Source of the DNA: Rattus norvegicus
Lineage: Eukaryota > Chordata > Mammalia > Rodentia > Muridae
Direction of reading: 5' to 3'
Assembly (NCBI RefSeq): GCF_036323735.1
Contig: NC_086019.1
Coordinates: forward strand, 234,491,102-234,555,101
DNA length: 64,000 nucleotides
The position numbers and the translations under genes were made by a program. Shown one piece after another: positions 59,701-64,000 of the stretch. The notes under the pieces are model-generated. The model made no database searches. It saw only the letters and a list, made by a program, of their open reading frames with translations, and had not been told where the DNA came from. Position 1 is the first letter of the stretch. Each line of letters starts with the position of its first letter.

Positions 59701-61132
59701 TTTTCAAAAGGTCCAGGCAAGAAGGTAGGGATGAGGATGCTCAACAAAGAGAGTATTCGGCTAAAGACACATTGACAGCCAAGGTCAGCACCTGTGAGTT
59801 CTGGAGCTGCTACTCTATGTTGAGAATGTCGTTTTCCTAAATTCCTTGGACCTACATTGTGAGTTTTGGTAATTAATTTACTCTTCATCACAGACTTTTT
59901 TTTCTAGCTTCCTCTGGAGAAGGCTCAAAACCAAGTGCCCAAAATTTTTGGGAAGAAACCCAGGTGCCAGCTCAAGATGATGGGGAAGAAGCAGGATTCT
60001 GCTGGAGTTGACACTGCTGTACTACACAGACCTCATCTGATGTCCTGCCTGATGGCTTCAGTGCAGGCAAACTACTTGTTCAGCCATGAAGTTTGCCTGG
60101 CCCATCTTTCACTATTTCCGGCACATAGGTTTGGAGGTTCCTTTTAAAAACTGGACTGTGTGTGTTTTACCGATGCTTTCCATGTCTACTTCTAAAGCTC
60201 ATGTTATCTCCCTCTAGTTGGTTATGGCCTGTGCATCAGTCATTACACTCCTTCTAGATCTGCCATAGAACAAACAAATTTGGGGGAAATGTAACTGGAA
60301 ATCAACACTTGGTGATTGAGGGAAGCTTTGAAGTATTTCAAACTCACCCAAATGATGACCCGAGCATTGAGAGCACTTGTGTTCAACCTTTATTAAATCT
60401 TTCAACTCTGTATTATTTACCTGCTGGTAACCTCAGAGCTTGAACAAATATACAGGACATCTATTGATACTAAAAACATTCCAGAATCAAGCAGCAGGAG
60501 GCTGTCAGGCAATGTTCTTCTTTCTGCCTCATCATCTGAAGGCAACTGTTCTTTTTGAGGTTTAGGAAAGTCTGAACCAAGTGAGCAGGTTACAGAGAAT
60601 GCCGGGAAGATGGAGAGAGGACCTCTGTGGGCATCAGGAGGGATGTGGCAAAGGAATTTCCCTTTAAGAGCAGAGGTTGGGAATTTCCACATGAGTTCAC
60701 AGATTTCTAGACTGATTAGTATCTTTAAATTAGTCTCTAGAGAGGTTGCAACCCAGAAGTGTGTGAGCATCCCTGTCTCACAACCTCACCTTCATGTACT
60801 CCGTGCTCTCAAGCCTTCTGGTCTGTTTTCTATCAAGCACTAATTTCAGGTATTACCAAAAAGTCTGATCTCCAATAAAACCTATGACCTTCTGAAGTGG
60901 TGTGTCTATTTGAACAATTGTCAACGTCACCCAAACCTGATGACTTTATTCTGAAGAACTTTGTATTTTTTCCACTCGGGGATTCAAAAGTTATTTTATT
61001 ATAACATTTTATATAATCATTTTATTATCAACAAGTTGGGGTTTTCATAGTGTTTTGAGCTTCTGGGAATTTTTCCTCAAATCTTTTTCAAATTGTTTCA
61101 AATGGTTTCAAATCAAAACCATTTAATGATTG
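59701..61132. other. Intergenic stretch
   Basis: 1.4 kb, no gene or named repeat. Confidence 0.5.
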
Positions 61133-61262
61133 GAGCTGGGTATGGTGATGTACAATGATAATCCAAGCACTTGAGAGACTCAGGGAGAAGAAGTGCAAGT
61201 TTGAGGTAAACCTAGTCTAGCAAGATCTTGCCTCAAAAACAAATAAGCAAACAAGCAAACAA
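61133..61262 (+). repeat. B1 SINE
   Basis: Sense: GGAGCTGGGTATGGTGATGT, ATCCAAGCACTTGAGAGACT, AAACCTAGTCTAGC, then a CAAACAAGCAAACAAAC tail. Confidence 0.75.
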
Positions 61263-61442
61263 ACAAAAAAATCTCCAAAATCAAATGAACAAAACATTGG
61301 AATTTCAGGTCATTTTTTCAACTTTCTATAAGTGCATTAAAGAGACGAGCTCGTTGTCTGTCAGATTCATTACAAACCGATCTTCCCACTCAGTGACTCA
61401 TTATTCATCTACATTGATTCTAGTATTTTGCTCTATCTATTA

Positions 61443-61830
61443 TTATAGTTAGCTGCTGTCAACCTGACAGAAACCCAGATCTACCCGGGAAGAAGGAATC
61501 TCGGTTGAGCAATCACACCCATCAGATTGGCCTGCGGACATGTCTGAGGAGCATTTTCTTGGCTGCTGACTGCTGTAGGCAGACCCAGCTGTCCATGGAC
61601 AATACCATTTCTGGGTAGGTAAACCTGGCTGTGGAAGACAGAGAGCTGAGCAAGTCAGGAGGATTGAGCCAGTGAGTAGTGCTCCTCCATGATCTCTTGT
61701 CTTGATCCTGCTCTGGTCTCTTGATAATAGTCTGTATCCATCCTGTAATCTAAATTAACCCCTTTTCTCCACAAGTGGCTTTTGGTAATGGCGTTGATCA
61801 CAGTAACAGAAAATCAAACTAGGAGAGACT
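61443..61830 (+). mobile_element. MaLR-type solo LTR
   Basis: Rodent MaLR LTR pattern: AGTTAGCTGCTGTCAACCTG, ATCAGATTGGCCTGCGGACA, TGTCTGAGGAGCATTTTCTT, AAGTGGCTTTTGGTAATGGC and AATCAAACTAGGAGAGAC. Same broad type as the LTR at 9330-9890. Confidence 0.7.
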
Positions 61831-62929
61831 TAAATATAGTTTTTGTTTACTTACGCTTTGCTTTTGTTCTTGGTTCAGGCACCTCATACAGTCTTTTATC
61901 GGAAGAATTTTTTTTTGTTTTGTTCACTTTAAGTTCCTGTTCCCAGAGCCCTGATTTAGTTGAGCTCATGTGTGTGAGTTCAGGTGAGTTGGAGAAAGGG
62001 GAGCGGGGAGTCCCAGGAAGGAGCACTTGGTAGTCACAGAACCATTGCTGCTCTTCGTCCTCTGTTGCCTTCTTGTTAGGTAACTCCTTCAGTCAGTGTA
62101 ACCCCTGTAAAATCCTACCCAAAACCTGTTGCTGGTGAGGGAGTCATTCCCTTGGGTGTAGGAATTCTTGGAGGTTAGGGATCCAAACAAAATGTTGGAA
62201 GTATAGTTCAGAGGAAGAACTCACCCCATGTCCCGACTCCAGGTTCTGGTCCTTGCTGGTAATCCTTGGAACTTCTTTGCTCACAGGTGTGCTGCCCCAT
62301 CCCTAGTCCCTACTCTCGTCTCATATTGTCCCATCTCTGTGTCAGCATCTTTTCTTTTCCAAAGCTATCTATAACTATTCTGACAGCCCATGGAGATTAT
62401 CCAAGATGGTCATACTGGGAGATCCTTAACATAATTGCATCCTCAAAGATTTTTTTTCCAAATAGATTCTTCACCAGTTCTAGGTGAACATTTCTTACCC
62501 CCCACCACCATCTTGGCAGGCATAGAAACTCCTAAGGGCAGGCAATCTGTTTGCCATTTATCCCAGCAGGTCATTGTGCTAGCCTGATACTATCTTTGCT
62601 CTAATCAAGACAGGCTTTCTTGAGCTCACAAGTTCCATTCCCTTGGTGTGCAGGCATAGGTCTCCCCCTCCTCACTCTTTTTTCCTCTCAAGTCTTTAGG
62701 AGGTTCTAAGAATCTCTTGTTAAGGAGCCACTTCTCAGTATGGCTTGCAGGGAAGCCATGTATTTGTCCACCTCCTATGACCTGCTCTGTCCTCTGTCAA
62801 CTTTAATAGAGACTTAATAGACATGTCGAGCTGGGCCAGAGTATATAAAAATCTATAAGCCATTAACTATAGCTATATTAAACTAATAAGAATCAATTCC
62901 CACACTTGCCTTCAAAGCATGCTGGGCCC
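61831..62929. other. Intergenic stretch
   Basis: 1.1 kb, no gene or named repeat. Confidence 0.5.
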
Positions 62930-63540
62930 CAGAAGCGACTTGAAAAATGACAGTCTGCAGCTCAGCTCGTGATCAGAGGAGGCTGACCAGGAGTGCCAGC
63001 TTCTCAGAGCTTGCATTGTCCAATTCTCAGGAGCAGGTCCTGGGTTAGCCTTTGCAAGCAGAGCCTTCTGTTCTGAGGCCATTCCTTAACACTGGAATGG
63101 AGGCCCAGGAAGGATTTAGCGGGAATTAGTAATGGCCAAGCTCCTAAAGTAATTGGGTTTGAAAATGCCCAAGTTTTGCTTTTCTAAATGGCCCCGGGCT
63201 GCATTATACCTATTGATCTCCCCGAGCTTTCGAAGCCTGTAAATGATGAGCCTTTTAACGCGCTCCATGACTGAAGGGCACACCACTGTGAGAACAGCTC
63301 ATTTCATTTTTTTCGATTTATACAAAAGATGCTGTGGCCCAAGCCCTCTAGGCACCCATCTCAATACATAAATATGCCAATTAAGCTAAATGGAGATCCC
63401 GCAGGTTAAAAGTGCCTGGTAAAAGATGGGCGCTTTTTCCAAAGCCAGATGAAAGTTGATCCACAGAGGGAATGCCAAATCAACAAAAGTGGGGGCGTGC
63501 CAAACCGCGAAGGTCAAAAAAATAAAAATAAACAAAATAG
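62930..63540. promoter_or_regulatory. Candidate conserved non-coding element
   Basis: About 600 bp free of recognisable repeats, with homeodomain-type cores (AAGTAATTGG near 63148, CCAATTAAG near 63378) and scattered CpGs (AACGCGCTCC, ACCGCGAAGG). There is no open reading frame of note. This resembles mammalian developmental enhancers, but conservation could not be tested. Confidence 0.3.
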
Positions 63541-63639
63541 GCTTTTAGGTCTTGAAATCAAGACTTTTAGGCTTTCAGGTGTGTGCTGCAAAAACTATCT
63601 TTAAACTGTTAATGCATGATTTTTTTCTCTTTTTTTGTA

Positions 63640-63835
63640 TGTATGAATGTCTGTATGTGGGTGTGTTACAAATATGTACAGATGTCCATGGAAACCAGAA
63701 GAGGATGTTGGATTCCCAAGAGCTGGAGTAACAGATGATTGTGAACCACCCAGTGTGGATACTGGGAATTGAACCTGGGTCCTTTGGAAGAGAGACAAAT
63801 GTACTCTTAACCACTGAGCCATCCTTCCAACCCCG
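63640..63835 (-). repeat. B3-type SINE
   Basis: Antisense: GTATGTATGAATGTCTGTAT tail side, GGAAACCAGAAGAGGATGTT, ATACTGGGAATTGAACCTGG, head CTGAGCCATCCTTCCAACCCC. Confidence 0.85.
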
Positions 63836-64000
63836 AATGCATGAATCTAAGCATCTGCTTTTACATGTTTTCTTTACATATTTCCAAGTTAGGGAAAGGG
63901 AACAAAGTCTTAAAGCTGAGCCAACTCTAAGAGTCTCCTTTGGGCACACAGGGTCAGATGTGTCCTACTTCACCTTCTGTAGAAGCTGGTTACACCCAGC

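Overview
This is vertebrate genomic DNA, almost certainly from a murid rodent and most likely rat (Rattus). B1, B2, B3/B4-type and ID-like SINEs, MaLR-type LTRs and murine L1 sequences occur throughout. The 3' end of the near-complete L1 at 12510-18513 looks like the rat rather than the mouse L1 lineage (from memory of those families; no search was run). Microsatellites such as (GT)n, (AT)n, (GA)n and (CATA)n are also typical of rodents. There are no prokaryotic features.

The window holds one protein-coding gene, on the minus strand: Pum3 (PUM3/KIAA0020/PUF-A, ortholog of yeast Puf6), a nucleolar Puf-repeat protein involved in ribosome biogenesis. I recovered 16 consecutive coding exons (exons 2 to 17) by matching the reverse-complement translation to the known protein family. 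All have GT-AG borders, and every reading phase joins exactly, giving 603 complete codons plus 2 nt. The start codon is at 33737-33735. The final coding exon (about 45 residues) lies to the left of position 1. A non-coding first exon is inferred at about 36478-36537, inside a CpG-rich promoter (about 36340-36830) with GC boxes, a CCAAT box, a CACGTG E-box and a TCTCGCGAG element.

Region by region: 1-36477 is the Pum3 body, with introns rich in SINEs. Intron 13 (12.2 kb) carries a near full-length 6-kb L1 antisense to Pum3, with target-site duplications and at least four frameshifts. 36340-36830 is the promoter. 37000-64000 is intergenic (known rodent/human synteny would place Rfx3 further right). 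It shows no convincing gene, only a MaLR element with internal sequence, old and young L1 3' ends, SINEs, microsatellites and one candidate conserved non-coding block near 62930-63540.

The most unusual structures are a B1 SINE whose built-in 29-bp duplication has expanded into about nine 29-bp units (51541-51800), a GGT/GGC repeat 11 nt inside intron 7 next to the exon 7 splice donor, and an exact 71-bp tandem duplication just outside the Pum3 promoter (37272-37413). I found no previously undescribed multi-gene system.
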